Below, in pieces: positions 32,481 through 41,106 of a stretch of DNA of 46,720 nucleotides (position 1 is the first letter of the stretch; the number at the start of each line of letters is the position of its first letter). The notes under the pieces were generated by a model. That model saw nothing but the letters and a program-made list of their open reading frames with translations. It did not search any database and was not told the DNA's origin. A program made the translations under genes and the position numbers. Source of the DNA: an uncultured Akkermansia sp. (lineage in GTDB: Bacteria > Verrucomicrobiota > Verrucomicrobiia > Verrucomicrobiales > Akkermansiaceae); assembly GCA_947629715.1 (NCBI GenBank), contig CANRET010000009.1:1-46720 (forward strand), written 5' to 3'.

Positions 32481-32518
32481 AAAACGGGCGCGTCTCGTCA
32501 TGGGATGCGCCCGTTTTA
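32481..32518 (+). terminator. Rho-independent terminator of rplY
   Basis: AAAACGGGCGC (32481-32491) pairs with GCGCCCGTTTT (32507-32517), an 11 bp stem whose 3' arm ends in the T-run. Confidence 0.9.
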
Positions 32519-32753
32519 TCGTACCCAATGGGAGAGCGACGGAACAAGGAGCTTTCTTGACGATTCGCCAAGGAAACTTGGCTTGCTCTGGCCTCATTTC
32601 AAGGGGCCAATGGGACGCATCGAATCTCGTCTGCTACGCAATCATCTCCCATCGATTCATCAGAACCGGCAGTTGCAGCCCGAGCGTAGTCCACGTGCGC
32701 CACTCCCGCTGTAACTCACGTCCATGATAAACGGCTTCTTGATAGAATACAAC
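32519..32753. other. Intergenic stretch without recognised features
   Basis: Between the rplY terminator and the next promoter I see no gene, tRNA or clear hairpin array. Small open frames on the + strand lack start signals. Confidence 0.5.
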
Positions 32754-32781
32754 TTGCAATTTTAGAGGCATATGGTAAGCT
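32754..32781 (+). promoter_or_regulatory. Promoter of the Aas-like gene (leaderless type)
   Basis: TTGCAA (32754-32759), a 16 bp spacer and TAAGCT (32776-32781), with 6 nt to the ATG at 32788. Confidence 0.45.
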
Positions 32782-32787
32782 TAAGGC

Positions 32788-34959
32788 ATGGGACAGGTAC
32801 GCGTGTACGGCAACGAGAATCTTCCGCATCGACCCTCGCTGTTTTTACCGAATAGGATAGATGAGGCTGCGCTGGGTGTACTTGAACGCGAGTTGGGAGG
32901 GGCGGAGAAGGTCGTGTATCTGGTGGAAGAGGAGCTGCGCCCTGGAGCAAAGGTGTTGGCGAAGATCGGGGAAAAACGCGTGGTGAGCTTTAAATTTCGC
33001 GCCAGTCAAAGTCGTGAGTTGCGTGAGCGATTGATGGAGCAGTTGCAGGCCGGTCGGCATATTGTCTTCCTGCCCGGAAGACCGGCGCAGGTCATGGGCT
33101 GTTTGTCGGATGTCCCCAAACCGTTTTTAATGCAGCTTGGGGCGTTGCATATATCGCCGGTGCCGGTGTTTGTCGGGTTTTATCGTAAAAGCATATGGTC
33201 TGCCTGCACAACGGAAGAGTCGTACGACTGGGCTGTTATTCATATCATGCCGAAGCTGACTCCCGGTCCTCAGAGCGGAGAGCGCACGCTTGAGGCGTGG
33301 ATGCTGGCAGGAGCTACGGAGTTTGAGAGTCATCCCATGCTGAATATGTCGCTCGGACGGTTGCTTGTGGAAGGTTTCAAGCACAATCCGCATTCCAAGT
33401 TGATTGACGGGATGGATGGCTCGGAGTTGAATTACATCAAATTGCTGGGAGTGTCCATTGCTCTGTCTAAGGAGTTGAAGCGAACGGTGAAGGAGCCTCG
33501 TCTGGGCATTATCCTTCCTCCCGGGAAAGGGGGTATGATTGCCAACTACGCCTGCATTTTGGCCGGCATTTCTCCGGTGAACATCAATTACACGTCATCG
33601 GAAGCCGCCATGCACAGCATTGTGCAGCAGAGCGGAATTAAACGCTTTATTACGGCTCGAGCTTTCATGACCAAGCTGCCCCAGTTCCCTTGGCCGGCGG
33701 AGGAAACTTTGCTGCACCTGGATGCCATGCTCAAGGGGATAGGGCTGACGAGGATTGCGGCTTGGGTGGCTTTTGCCCGAGTCACGCCCACGGCGCTGCT
33801 TGTGCGGGCGTTGCAGTTGGACTCCAGACATGGCGATGATGAAGCGACGCTCATCTTCACCTCGGGTTCCTCCGGCGAACCGAAAGGAGTCGCATACACG
33901 CACCGCATGATTATTGCGAACGTGTGCCAGTTGCTCAGCAAAGTTTACTTGCCGCCCGGCAGCAGGTTCTTGTGCAGTTTGCCGATATTTCACAGCTTCG
34001 GGCTGACGGTATGCACGATGTTGCCTGCCGTGTACGGCTTCAGCATGGTCACTTATCCTTCGCCGCTGGAAGCCAAGACGCTTAACGACATTATTGAGAA
34101 ATACAACTGTGTTCTGATTCTCACGACGCCGACGTTCGCACGCGCTATGTTGCGGCGAGCCGGTTCCGACACATACCGCAGCGTACGCTACTTTATCGTA
34201 GGCGGAGAAAAACTGCCCCGGGATTTAGCAACTGAGTTCCGTTCCAAGTGCAAGGTGCAACTCTTGGAGGGCTACGGTCTCACTGAGACTTCTCCCGTGT
34301 GTTGCGTGAACCTGCCGGATGCTCCTCCCTCTCCAACGAGTCCGTATTATGTGCCCGGGACGTGTGAGGGATCTGTGGGGCAGGCGCTTCCCGGGCTTGC
34401 CGTTCGCATCACGGATCCGGATGATGATGATCGCGCGCTTCCGCTTACCGAGCAAGGGATGATTTGGCTGAAGGGGGCGAGCGTGTTTTCCGGCTACATC
34501 GGCATGGAGCATCTCAACAAGAACCTGTTTCGCGATGGTTGGTTCAAGACCGGCGATCTCGGGTACGTGGATCTCAATGCCTTCATCAATTTGGGAGGTC
34601 GGCGTTCCCGATTCTCCAAGATCGGCGGTGAAATGGTGCCCCACGAGGTGGTGGAGTCCGCCATTGAGCGCTTTGTGCAGCGACCGGCGAATTTTTCGCC
34701 GGAGGAACGCGCCGTCTGCATTGTAGGCGTTCCGGATGTGCAGAAGGGGGAGGCCTTGGTTCTGTTGTCCTGCGTGCATTCCGGCAATCTGACTCAGGCG
34801 CTGGATGAGATACGCGCTCACCTCGTCTCAATCGGCATTCCTCGCCTTTGGTGTCCGCGCGAGCTCATCCCCGTGGAGAGCATCCCAGAATTGCCCACAG
34901 GCAAGCTCGACCTTCGAGGCTGCAATATGCTCGCTCAGGAAGCTCTGGGCATGCATTGA
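32788..34959 (+). CDS. Aas-like acyl-[ACP] synthetase with degenerate PlsC domain
   Basis: 723 residues. Residues 1 to about 190 resemble a 1-acyl-glycerophosphate acyltransferase (PlsC) domain, but the catalytic HX4D is not intact: the corresponding site reads LPNRIDEAAL, with no His. The rest is an AMP-forming adenylate synthetase: TSGSSGEPKG at 358-367, YGLTETSP, GDLGYVD, IGGEMVPHEVVE and PTGKLD with the catalytic Lys706. Aas proteins reload acyl groups onto lysophospholipids using ACP. Here the synthetase half should work while the transferase half looks inactive, so it may only activate fatty acids for ACP. It appears monocistronic; the next gene is convergent. Confidence 0.85.
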   Translation: MGQVRVYGNENLPHRPSLFLPNRIDEAALGVLERELGGAEKVVYLVEEELRPGAKVLAKIGEKRVVSFKFRASQSRELRERLMEQLQAGRHIVFLPGRPAQVMGCLSDVPKPFLMQLGALHISPVPVFVGFYRKSIWSACTTEESYDWAVIHIMPKLTPGPQSGERTLEAWMLAGATEFESHPMLNMSLGRLLVEGFKHNPHSKLIDGMDGSELNYIKLLGVSIALSKELKRTVKEPRLGIILPPGKGGMIANYACILAGISPVNINYTSSEAAMHSIVQQSGIKRFITARAFMTKLPQFPWPAEETLLHLDAMLKGIGLTRIAAWVAFARVTPTALLVRALQLDSRHGDDEATLIFTSGSSGEPKGVAYTHRMIIANVCQLLSKVYLPPGSRFLCSLPIFHSFGLTVCTMLPAVYGFSMVTYPSPLEAKTLNDIIEKYNCVLILTTPTFARAMLRRAGSDTYRSVRYFIVGGEKLPRDLATEFRSKCKVQLLEGYGLTETSPVCCVNLPDAPPSPTSPYYVPGTCEGSVGQALPGLAVRITDPDDDDRALPLTEQGMIWLKGASVFSGYIGMEHLNKNLFRDGWFKTGDLGYVDLNAFINLGGRRSRFSKIGGEMVPHEVVESAIERFVQRPANFSPEERAVCIVGVPDVQKGEALVLLSCVHSGNLTQALDEIRAHLVSIGIPRLWCPRELIPVESIPELPTGKLDLRGCNMLAQEALGMH

Positions 34960-34971
34960 GGCGTCGCTCCC

Positions 34972-35985
34972 TCACCTGACGCGCTGGATGACGCGAAAGC
35001 GCACCAACTTGGCGAATTCCTGCAGTGCGTTCCACGGGTTTTTACGCAGAAGGTGTCGACCACGCAGTATCACCGGCTTTTCAGGTGGGGCGGGTGGGGA
35101 CGGGTGAGCTGCGCTGTGCTCGCGGATGATCTGCGCTACTCGATCATAAGTATTGTATTGGGTCACGATGCGCCTGCGTGCTTCCCGAATTGCCGGCAGC
35201 CGTTTCTCGTACTCTCCGTCACGGATGGTTTTACGAATAATTTCCAACGCCGCTTCATGATCATCAATCGGGATCGGTACAAAACTCTCCTCCGGCAGCA
35301 CTTCCCCCAGCATCGGATCTCCTGCGTAAAAGGTGAGGCACAGCGCCAAAATCGGGTCTGATATCTTGTCCGTCCAGTGGTAGGGGTGGATGTAGTTTTC
35401 CGCCGTTACGTGGTATTTGTAAGCGTTGAGCGCCGTTTGCTTCGAAGCTATCGGTCTCTTTCCGTAGCCGAACCACTCCAACTCCGGCATTTGCTGCGAA
35501 AGATAGTCAATGAGATCGTAGCGTTCGCGGTGGCGCGTGTGCTTCATTCTCTTTGCGGACAAACAAGTTGATATCAACTCGCTCTTCGGCCACTCCGGCA
35601 TGCCGAATGATTGCTCCGGCGTGTAGTCCACGATCCATTCCATGCTTCCTTCGCTGCGCCGCCAGTTCCTGTGCGGCAAGTATTGCCTGTCATGCGTTGT
35701 GAGCACGTACCCGAATTGCCTGGTGTAACAGTCCGGATACAGCTTGATGGTCGGAGGTTCCGCCGTAATTAAAATCGTCTGCTCCGGCGGACACGCCAAT
35801 TCCTCCGCCTCCCTCACGATTCCGTAATTTCTTTGCCGTGGTAAATCATCATAGACGACTAACCAGTCGTAATTCCTGCAGGTCGCATTGTAGATAAAGG
35901 TAACACCGGCATGCTCCAATTCATTGCACTGTTGAGACTCTGTATTCTCCGTGCTCGCACGCAACATCTTTACTCGTATCCCCAC
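34972..35985 (-). CDS. GT10-family (alpha-1,3-fucosyltransferase-like) glycosyltransferase
   Basis: 337 residues from GTG 35985 (ATG 35967 is an alternative). The conserved donor-binding region of GT10 is recognisable in NAYKYHVTAENYIHPYHWTDKISDPILALCLTFYAGDP (family pattern Y.F....EN.....Y.TEK..DA......P.Y.G). The upstream FGYGKRPIASKQTALNAYKYH also fits. Such enzymes move fucose (or a related sugar) from GDP-sugar to surface glycans. There is no membrane anchor; a Pro-rich basic C-terminus (PSPPAPPEKP...) may associate with the membrane. It is isolated from other glycan genes. A -10 box lies 8 nt before the GTG. Confidence 0.8.
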   Translation of the reverse strand: MGIRVKMLRASTENTESQQCNELEHAGVTFIYNATCRNYDWLVVYDDLPRQRNYGIVREAEELACPPEQTILITAEPPTIKLYPDCYTRQFGYVLTTHDRQYLPHRNWRRSEGSMEWIVDYTPEQSFGMPEWPKSELISTCLSAKRMKHTRHRERYDLIDYLSQQMPELEWFGYGKRPIASKQTALNAYKYHVTAENYIHPYHWTDKISDPILALCLTFYAGDPMLGEVLPEESFVPIPIDDHEAALEIIRKTIRDGEYEKRLPAIREARRRIVTQYNTYDRVAQIIREHSAAHPSPPAPPEKPVILRGRHLLRKNPWNALQEFAKLVRFRVIQRVR

Positions 35986-35993
35986 GCCTGCGC

Positions 35994-36023
35994 ATCTTAA
36001 CGCACCGTTGATTGCCCGGTCAA
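35994..36023 (-). promoter_or_regulatory. Promoter of the GT10-like gene (leaderless type)
   Basis: TTGACC (36018-36023), an 18 bp spacer and TAAGAT (35994-35999) on the minus strand, 8 nt before the GTG at 35985. Confidence 0.5.
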
Positions 36024-36091
36024 GGCAAATCTTGTTTCCCTATTCTCGATTTTCCAAATTTATCCAAAGTTAATTTTTTTTGAAATTGGAC

Positions 36092-36119
36092 TTGCAATGG
36101 AGGTCAAATAGTGTATATT
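36092..36119 (+). promoter_or_regulatory. Promoter of the rpsM-rpsK-rpsD operon
   Basis: TTGCAA (36092-36097), a 16 bp spacer and TATATT (36114-36119), predicting a leader of about 56 nt before rpsM, so unlike many genes here this operon is not leaderless. Confidence 0.55.
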
Positions 36120-36181
36120 ACCCCGGCAGCTCGCCCATAGAATTGGGATAAGAGCGAATGAAACCAAAGCAATAAGAACGT

Positions 36182-36553
36182 ATGGCTCGACTTTTCGGTA
36201 TAGAGATACCTAACGAGAAGCGCGTGGAAGCGTCGCTGTGCTACATCTATGGCATAGGACCTTCCACGGCGAAAAAGGTGCTGGAGCAGGCCGGCGTGTC
36301 ACCGGATTTACGGACGGGGACGCTGACGGATGCCCAGCTGACAAAAATCGTACACGCAATCAGCAGCAATAATATCCTGATAGAGGGTGACCTGCGCCGA
36401 GAGAAGCAGATGGCCCTCAAGCGACTGACAAGCATCAACTGTCTGCGTGGAATACGGCACCGCAAGGGGTTGCCGGTGCGTGGACAGAGGACGCGGACAA
36501 ATGCGCGCACTCGTAAGGGACGCAAGAAGACAGTGGGCGCGAAGAAGGCCTGA
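36182..36553 (+). CDS. rpsM: 30S ribosomal protein S13
   Basis: 123 residues, normal length. It opens [38 protein letters not shown] (residues given in the gene order; family opening MARIAGV.IP..KRV..ALTYIYGIG). The C-terminal [22 protein letters not shown] tail contacts tRNA and the head of the subunit. It begins the usual S13-S11-S4 order. Confidence 0.97.
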   Translation: MARLFGIEIPNEKRVEASLCYIYGIGPSTAKKVLEQAGVSPDLRTGTLTDAQLTKIVHAISSNNILIEGDLRREKQMALKRLTSINCLRGIRHRKGLPVRGQRTRTNARTRKGRKKTVGAKKA

Positions 36554-36581
36554 CAGTTAACCTCTAACTCGTTTTAAGACT

Positions 36582-37133
36582 ATGTCAGAAGAAAATATCC
36601 AAGAGACAAAGGTAGAGGAGGCGGCGCCGACGGCGACTGTGGCAGAGCAGCAGGCTCCCGTCGAGGAGAGCGCTTCCACGGAGCAGGCCGGACGTAAGAC
36701 CGAGCAACGGCGTGACATCTTCGCTGAGTTAGGTTTGACGGAGGGTGAGGAGAAGGTAAAGATTCTCAAAGCGAAAGGCAGCAAGAATGTGACGACAGGC
36801 ATCGTGCACATTTCCTCATCTTTCAACAACACGGTGGTGAGCGTGACGGATTTGAAGGGCAACGTGATCGGGTGGTCTTCCGCCGGCAAGCTCAACTTCA
36901 AAGGCAGCCGCAAGAGTACGGCGTACGCCGGACAAGTGGTGTGCCAAGATGCGTGCCGCCAAGCCATGGGGCATGGACTCAAGGAAGTGGAAGTGCGCGT
37001 GAAGGGCCCCGGATCCGGTCGCGAGTCGGCTGTTCGTGCTGTGCAGGCCATAGGTCTGGAGATCACGACGATCTCCGATGTCACTCCCATTCCTCACAAT
37101 GGATGCCGTCCGCCGAAGGCTCGTCGCGCCTGA
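36582..37133 (+). CDS. rpsK: 30S ribosomal protein S11 with a long N-terminal extension
   Basis: 183 residues, about 50 more than the usual ~129. The S11 core starts near residue 66 ([37 protein letters not shown]) and ends [13 protein letters not shown], with the conserved GPGSGRE and [16 protein letters not shown]. The first ~60 residues are acidic and rich in Glu, Ala, Thr and Gln ([20 protein letters not shown]...), then [12 protein letters not shown] start nearer the core has no suitable ATG or ribosome binding site. The extension may reach the platform surface or bind another factor. Confidence 0.95.
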   Translation: MSEENIQETKVEEAAPTATVAEQQAPVEESASTEQAGRKTEQRRDIFAELGLTEGEEKVKILKAKGSKNVTTGIVHISSSFNNTVVSVTDLKGNVIGWSSAGKLNFKGSRKSTAYAGQVVCQDACRQAMGHGLKEVEVRVKGPGSGRESAVRAVQAIGLEITTISDVTPIPHNGCRPPKARRA

Positions 37134-37169
37134 TGATTATTTAACAACCCTGAACACACATAGAATAAT

Positions 37170-37781
37170 ATGGCACGTTATACAGGACCTACCGCCAAGA
37201 TCAGCCGCCGCTACGGGGTGGATCTCTTCGGCAACAGCAAATCATTCGCTCGTCGTCCGTTCCCGCCGGGACAGCACGGGGCCCGCGCCGGACGCAAAAA
37301 GAAGTCGGACTACGGCACCATGTTGGCAGAAAAACAGAAGCTGCGCTATATGTACGGTGTGCTGGAAGGACAGTTCCGCCGCTACTGCCACGAAGCTTCC
37401 CGTCGTCGCGGCGTGACCGGCGACATTCTTCTTCAGTTGTTGGAGCAGCGTTTGGACAATGTCATCTACCGCCTCAATTTCGCCAACACGCGTGCAGCGG
37501 CTCGTCAGATGGTGAGTCACGGTCACGTTTGCGTGAATGGGCGCAAGGTGAACATTCCGTCCTATCACTGCAAGCCGGGAGATGTGGTGAGCGTGACCGC
37601 CAAGGCGCGTTCCCAAGCTCTTGCCAACCGTTTTGTGGAGCTGAATACCGATGCTTCCACACCTGATTGGCTTGAGACGGATACCACCAAGCTCACCGGC
37701 AAGGTGCTGCGTGTACCCACGGTGGAGGAGATTGCTCCCATCGTGAATGTACAGCTCATCGTGGAGTTCTACTCTCGCTGA
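37170..37781 (+). CDS. rpsD: 30S ribosomal protein S4
   Basis: 203 residues. It opens MARYTGPTAKISRRYGVDLFG. The S4 RNA-binding domain reads LEQRLDNVIYRLNFANTRAAARQMVSHGHVCVNGRKVNIPSY. S4 starts 30S assembly and commonly represses its own operon. The N-terminal part lacks the zinc-binding cysteines of the C+ form. In most bacteria rpoA and rplQ follow; here a terminator follows at once, so rpoA must lie elsewhere. Confidence 0.97.
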   Translation: MARYTGPTAKISRRYGVDLFGNSKSFARRPFPPGQHGARAGRKKKSDYGTMLAEKQKLRYMYGVLEGQFRRYCHEASRRRGVTGDILLQLLEQRLDNVIYRLNFANTRAAARQMVSHGHVCVNGRKVNIPSYHCKPGDVVSVTAKARSQALANRFVELNTDASTPDWLETDTTKLTGKVLRVPTVEEIAPIVNVQLIVEFYSR

Positions 37782-37797
37782 TTTTTAAGCAAAAATA

Positions 37798-37834
37798 GCC
37801 GACAGCTCTTTCCATGGGCTGTCGGCGTTTTTTT
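37798..37834 (+). terminator. Rho-independent terminator after rpsD
   Basis: GCCGACAGC (37798-37806) pairs with GCTGTCGGC (37818-37826) over an 11 nt loop, followed by GTTTTTTTT. Confidence 0.93.
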
Positions 37835-37890
37835 GCTGTGATAAGATGGAAGACGAAGATCGCCCGGGCAACTTCGCTTCCGTATTTGCT

Positions 37891-37919
37891 TTGCCAATCG
37901 AGGCGAGCTGTGCTATGAT
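37891..37919 (+). promoter_or_regulatory. Promoter of coaB-rsgA (leaderless type)
   Basis: TTGCCA (37891-37896), a 17 bp spacer and TATGAT (37914-37919), 7 nt before the ATG at 37927. Upstream in-frame ATGs fall in or before the promoter. Confidence 0.6.
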
Positions 37920-37926
37920 GCGCGCC

Positions 37927-38559
37927 ATGAAGTTCCTCATCACTGCGGGACCTACTCGTGAATCGATTGACCCGGTGCGTTTCCTGTCGAATCGTTCGTC
38001 CGGCAGGATGGGGTATGCTCTCGCCGGGGCAGCGCGGCACGAGGGACACCATGTCATTCTCATCTCGGGGCCGACTTCTCTTGATGTGCCGCCGGGCGTT
38101 GACTTTATCTCGGTGGAGACGGCGCAGGAGATGTATGAGGCAGTGCGGGATATGCTGGATGGGGTGGATATCGCGATTCTGAGCGCGGCCGTGGCAGATT
38201 ATCGTCCGGTTGAGATTGCTGATCAAAAAATCAAGAAAGGGGAGGGAACCATGATCTTGCAATTGGAGCGTACGCCGGATATTTTGAGCAGCATGCGCCG
38301 CGATTTCGGTTTCCATGGCGTATTGGTAGGATTTGCCGCAGAGACGCAACAGCTGCTCCCCAATGCGCGCGACAAGTTGCAGCGCAAGGACTGCGACATG
38401 ATTGTAGCCAATGACGTGTCACAGCCCGGTGTGGGATTCGGATCGCTGGAAAATGAAGTGACGCTGGTGACGGCAGATCGTGAGAGAACCTTGCCGCGCG
38501 AAAGCAAGGAGTGGATTGCTATGCGGATTGTTGAAGAAGCCCTTGTCTTGCTTCCATGA
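37927..38559 (+). CDS. coaB: Phosphopantothenate-cysteine ligase, stand-alone CoaB
   Basis: 210 residues from ATG 37927, giving MKFLITAGPTRESIDPVRFLSNRSSGRMG, the exact CoaB opening. Further motifs are LSAAVADYRP, KIKK (Lys of the dimer flap) and VANDVSQPGVGFGSLENEV. CoaB joins phosphopantothenate and cysteine in coenzyme A synthesis. In most bacteria it is fused to CoaC (decarboxylase); here the flavin domain is absent, so coaC must be encoded elsewhere or fused differently. Its stop overlaps the rsgA start (ATGA). Confidence 0.92.
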   Translation: MKFLITAGPTRESIDPVRFLSNRSSGRMGYALAGAARHEGHHVILISGPTSLDVPPGVDFISVETAQEMYEAVRDMLDGVDIAILSAAVADYRPVEIADQKIKKGEGTMILQLERTPDILSSMRRDFGFHGVLVGFAAETQQLLPNARDKLQRKDCDMIVANDVSQPGVGFGSLENEVTLVTADRERTLPRESKEWIAMRIVEEALVLLP

Positions 38560-39689
38560 GTTTTCCTCTGCAAGACCTCGGCTGGAGTCAGCAGTTGAAT
38601 GATGCCTGGTTGGCATTGGGACATCCGGAATGGTTCCCTGCGCGCATTAGTCGAGAGACGCGCATCAACTTCACTCTCCTCTCGGAGCGGAGCAGAGAAC
38701 TCTGCGCTGTGCTGGCGGGAAAGCTCTGGCATGCCGCCGTCACCGATGCGGAGCTGCCGACTGTGGGCGATTGGGTTGCCGTGGATCCGGGCGATGGTTC
38801 TGAGCTGCCGGTGATTCGCGCCATGTTGCCGCGTAAAAATCGCTTTTCGCGCAAGGTGCCGGGCAAATCATGCGCGGAGCAGGTGATTGCCGCCAACGTG
38901 GATGCCGTTGTCGTAGTGACTGATGCCATTTCCGATTGGAACCCCAAGCGTTTGGAGCGGTATCTGACGCTCATCCGCAAGTGCTCTGCCGAGGCCGTTG
39001 TGTTGCTCAACAAGGCGGATTTGACTGAGCCTGAAAAAATCCGATGGGCACGCGACGAGTTGTCTCAACTCTCGCCCGGAGCATCATTGCACGTGATTAG
39101 TGCAGCGCAGCGCAGCGGCTACCCGGAACTGCTCACCCAGCCGCCGCCCGGTTTCACCCTGCTCATCGTAGGCTCTTCCGGCGTGGGAAAGAGCACTTTG
39201 GTCAATTCCCTCATCGGGACGGAGTCCCGCCGTACAGGATGCGTTAATCGCGTTACCGGCAAGGGACGTCACACCACGGTGGCGCGGGAACTTCTCCTCC
39301 TCCCCGGCGGCGGCGTGCTCATCGACAACCCCGGCATGCGCGAGGTGCAGATGTGGACGGATGCGGCTACCCTGCACGAACAGTTTGAAGATGTGACGGC
39401 ATTGGCGCAGCAATGTCGCTTTGCAGATTGTTCTCACGGTCGCGATGTCGGCTGCGCCGTGCGAGCGGCGGTGGAGCGCGGCTCTCTCACCCCTGAGCGT
39501 TACGAGCATTTTTTGCATCTGGATGAGGAGATTGCTCTTCTGAAAAAGCGTGCGGAGAAACGGCGCATGACATTAGAACGCGTCACATGCCGTACCAAGC
39601 GCACCATATTGCGCAACAAGAGCGATCATGACGAACATGCCCGTTCGCTCGCGCCGCACCGCCAAAAGTGGGAGAGGGAAGCCCGTTGA
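38556..39689 (+). CDS. rsgA: Ribosome small-subunit-dependent GTPase RsgA
   Basis: 377 residues. An N-terminal OB fold (TVGDWVAVDPGDGSELPVIRAMLPRKNRFSRK) precedes a circularly permuted GTPase with G4 NKAD at 152-155 before G1 GSSGVGKS at 206-213 and G3 DNPG at 257-260. A C-terminal zinc-binding region follows (CRFADCSHGRDVGCAV). RsgA matures the 30S subunit by helping release RbfA. It is translationally coupled to coaB (4 nt overlap). The C-terminal basic tail is longer than in E. coli. Confidence 0.95.
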   Translation: MSFPLQDLGWSQQLNDAWLALGHPEWFPARISRETRINFTLLSERSRELCAVLAGKLWHAAVTDAELPTVGDWVAVDPGDGSELPVIRAMLPRKNRFSRKVPGKSCAEQVIAANVDAVVVVTDAISDWNPKRLERYLTLIRKCSAEAVVLLNKADLTEPEKIRWARDELSQLSPGASLHVISAAQRSGYPELLTQPPPGFTLLIVGSSGVGKSTLVNSLIGTESRRTGCVNRVTGKGRHTTVARELLLLPGGGVLIDNPGMREVQMWTDAATLHEQFEDVTALAQQCRFADCSHGRDVGCAVRAAVERGSLTPERYEHFLHLDEEIALLKKRAEKRRMTLERVTCRTKRTILRNKSDHDEHARSLAPHRQKWEREAR

Positions 39690-39715
39690 AATCGCCCACT
39701 GTCCTTCGGGGCGTC

Positions 39716-41089
39716 TCAGAGTTGCATTTTGCCGGGGTTCAGGATGTTCTGAGGATCGAGCGCGTGCTTGAGGGTGCGGTGCAGCGCCATGACTTCAGGT
39801 CCCACGGCGTTGGGGAACCAGGGGGCCTTGGCGATGCCGATGCCGTGCTCTCCGGTAAGGCAGCCGCCATGAGAAAGAACCCAGGTGAAGAGGCGGGGCA
39901 GCAGAGCATTTGCCTGTTCGCGCAATTCTACGCCCCGAGAATCGCGCGGCACCATCACATTGGTGTGGATGTTGCCATCTCCCGCGTGCCCGAAGCAGGC
40001 GATGGGCACGGAACTCTCGCGCTGCAATTCAGAGCAGTATTCCACGAAGTCCGTAAGGCGGGATCGCGGTATGACCACATCTTCGTTCAGCTTGGTGAGC
40101 CCGGTCGCCTTCAGGCTTTCTGAAAATCCGCGGCGCAGCTGCCAGAGCGCTTCTATCTCCTCCGTGCTGAGGGCCGTTTGCGTGTGTGTGGCGCCCAAAT
40201 CACTGAGCAGCTGAGCGAGTGTGCGCACCTCACTCTGTACGGCATCGGCGGCGCCATCCACTTCCAGCAGCAGATGCCCGGCGGCGTCCGCCGGGATGGC
40301 ATCGCCCAAGCGCTTGCGAGCGGATTGCAGAGTAAACGCATCGGCAATTTCCAGCGCGCAGGGAAGATGTCCCGCCTGAAGCACGGCTTGCACAGCTCTG
40401 GCCGCAGCGGAAAACTCCGGGAAAGTAGCTTGCAGCGCGGCACGTGCAGGCGGCGCCGGTATAATGCGCAGAATTGCCTGCGTGATGATGCCGAGCATAC
40501 CCTCGCTCCCGCAGAAGAGGCCGACGAGATCAAAGCCCTGCTTGTTTTTGTGAGTGCGTCCGCCGCACGTGATCACGCGACCATCCGGCAGAACAACGGT
40601 CAGCCCCAGCACGTAGGCTCGCGTAACCCCGTATTTTAAGCAACGCGGTCCGCCTGCATTGGTGGAGATGTTGCCGCCGATGGTGGAATCTTTACGCGAG
40701 GCCGGATCCGGCGGGTAGAACCACCCGACTTCGGCACAGGCTTCTTGCAGGTCGGCAGTGTGCACGCCCGGTTCCACAATGGCTATGCCGTCCTGCGGGG
40801 TCACCTCAAGGATACGGTTCATGCGTTCGGTTGAGACAACGATGCCGCCGCGCAGCGGTACGCAACCGCCCACGTAGCCTACGCCGCCGCCGCGCACCGT
40901 GACGGGTATGGCATGCCGTGCGGCGTAGCGCATGACACGTGCCACATCCTCTGTGCTTGTGGGGAAGGCCACGGCATCCGGCATGGCGCTGGCGAACCAT
41001 TTGTCGCCGGAGTGAGAGCGGAGCGAGGACTCATCCATGCAGATGAGCTTGCCGAGAGCATCGTAAATATCGGGTGGCAATTTGCCCAT
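39716..41089 (-). CDS. GlcD-like FAD-binding 2-hydroxyacid oxidase/dehydrogenase
   Basis: 457 residues from ATG 41089. It has an FAD-binding PCMH domain (PDAVAFPTSTEDVARVM, RGGGVGYVGGCVPLRGG, DSTIGGNISTNAGGPRCLKYGVTRAYVLGL) and a C-terminal cap (CFGHAGDGNIHTNVM, GEHGIG, NILNPGKM). Enzymes of this family oxidise D-lactate, glycolate or related 2-hydroxyacids. A start at 41143 (with GCGGA before it) would overlap the permease gene by 37 nt and add 18 residues outside the usual family start, but cannot be excluded. It follows a sulfonate/nitrate-type ABC importer in the same operon, so its substrate may be derived from the imported compound. Confidence 0.88.
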   Translation of the reverse strand: MGKLPPDIYDALGKLICMDESSLRSHSGDKWFASAMPDAVAFPTSTEDVARVMRYAARHAIPVTVRGGGVGYVGGCVPLRGGIVVSTERMNRILEVTPQDGIAIVEPGVHTADLQEACAEVGWFYPPDPASRKDSTIGGNISTNAGGPRCLKYGVTRAYVLGLTVVLPDGRVITCGGRTHKNKQGFDLVGLFCGSEGMLGIITQAILRIIPAPPARAALQATFPEFSAAARAVQAVLQAGHLPCALEIADAFTLQSARKRLGDAIPADAAGHLLLEVDGAADAVQSEVRTLAQLLSDLGATHTQTALSTEEIEALWQLRRGFSESLKATGLTKLNEDVVIPRSRLTDFVEYCSELQRESSVPIACFGHAGDGNIHTNVMVPRDSRGVELREQANALLPRLFTWVLSHGGCLTGEHGIGIAKAPWFPNAVGPEVMALHRTLKHALDPQNILNPGKMQL

Positions 41090-41106
41090 GTGGAGAAGAA
41101 ATTCAG

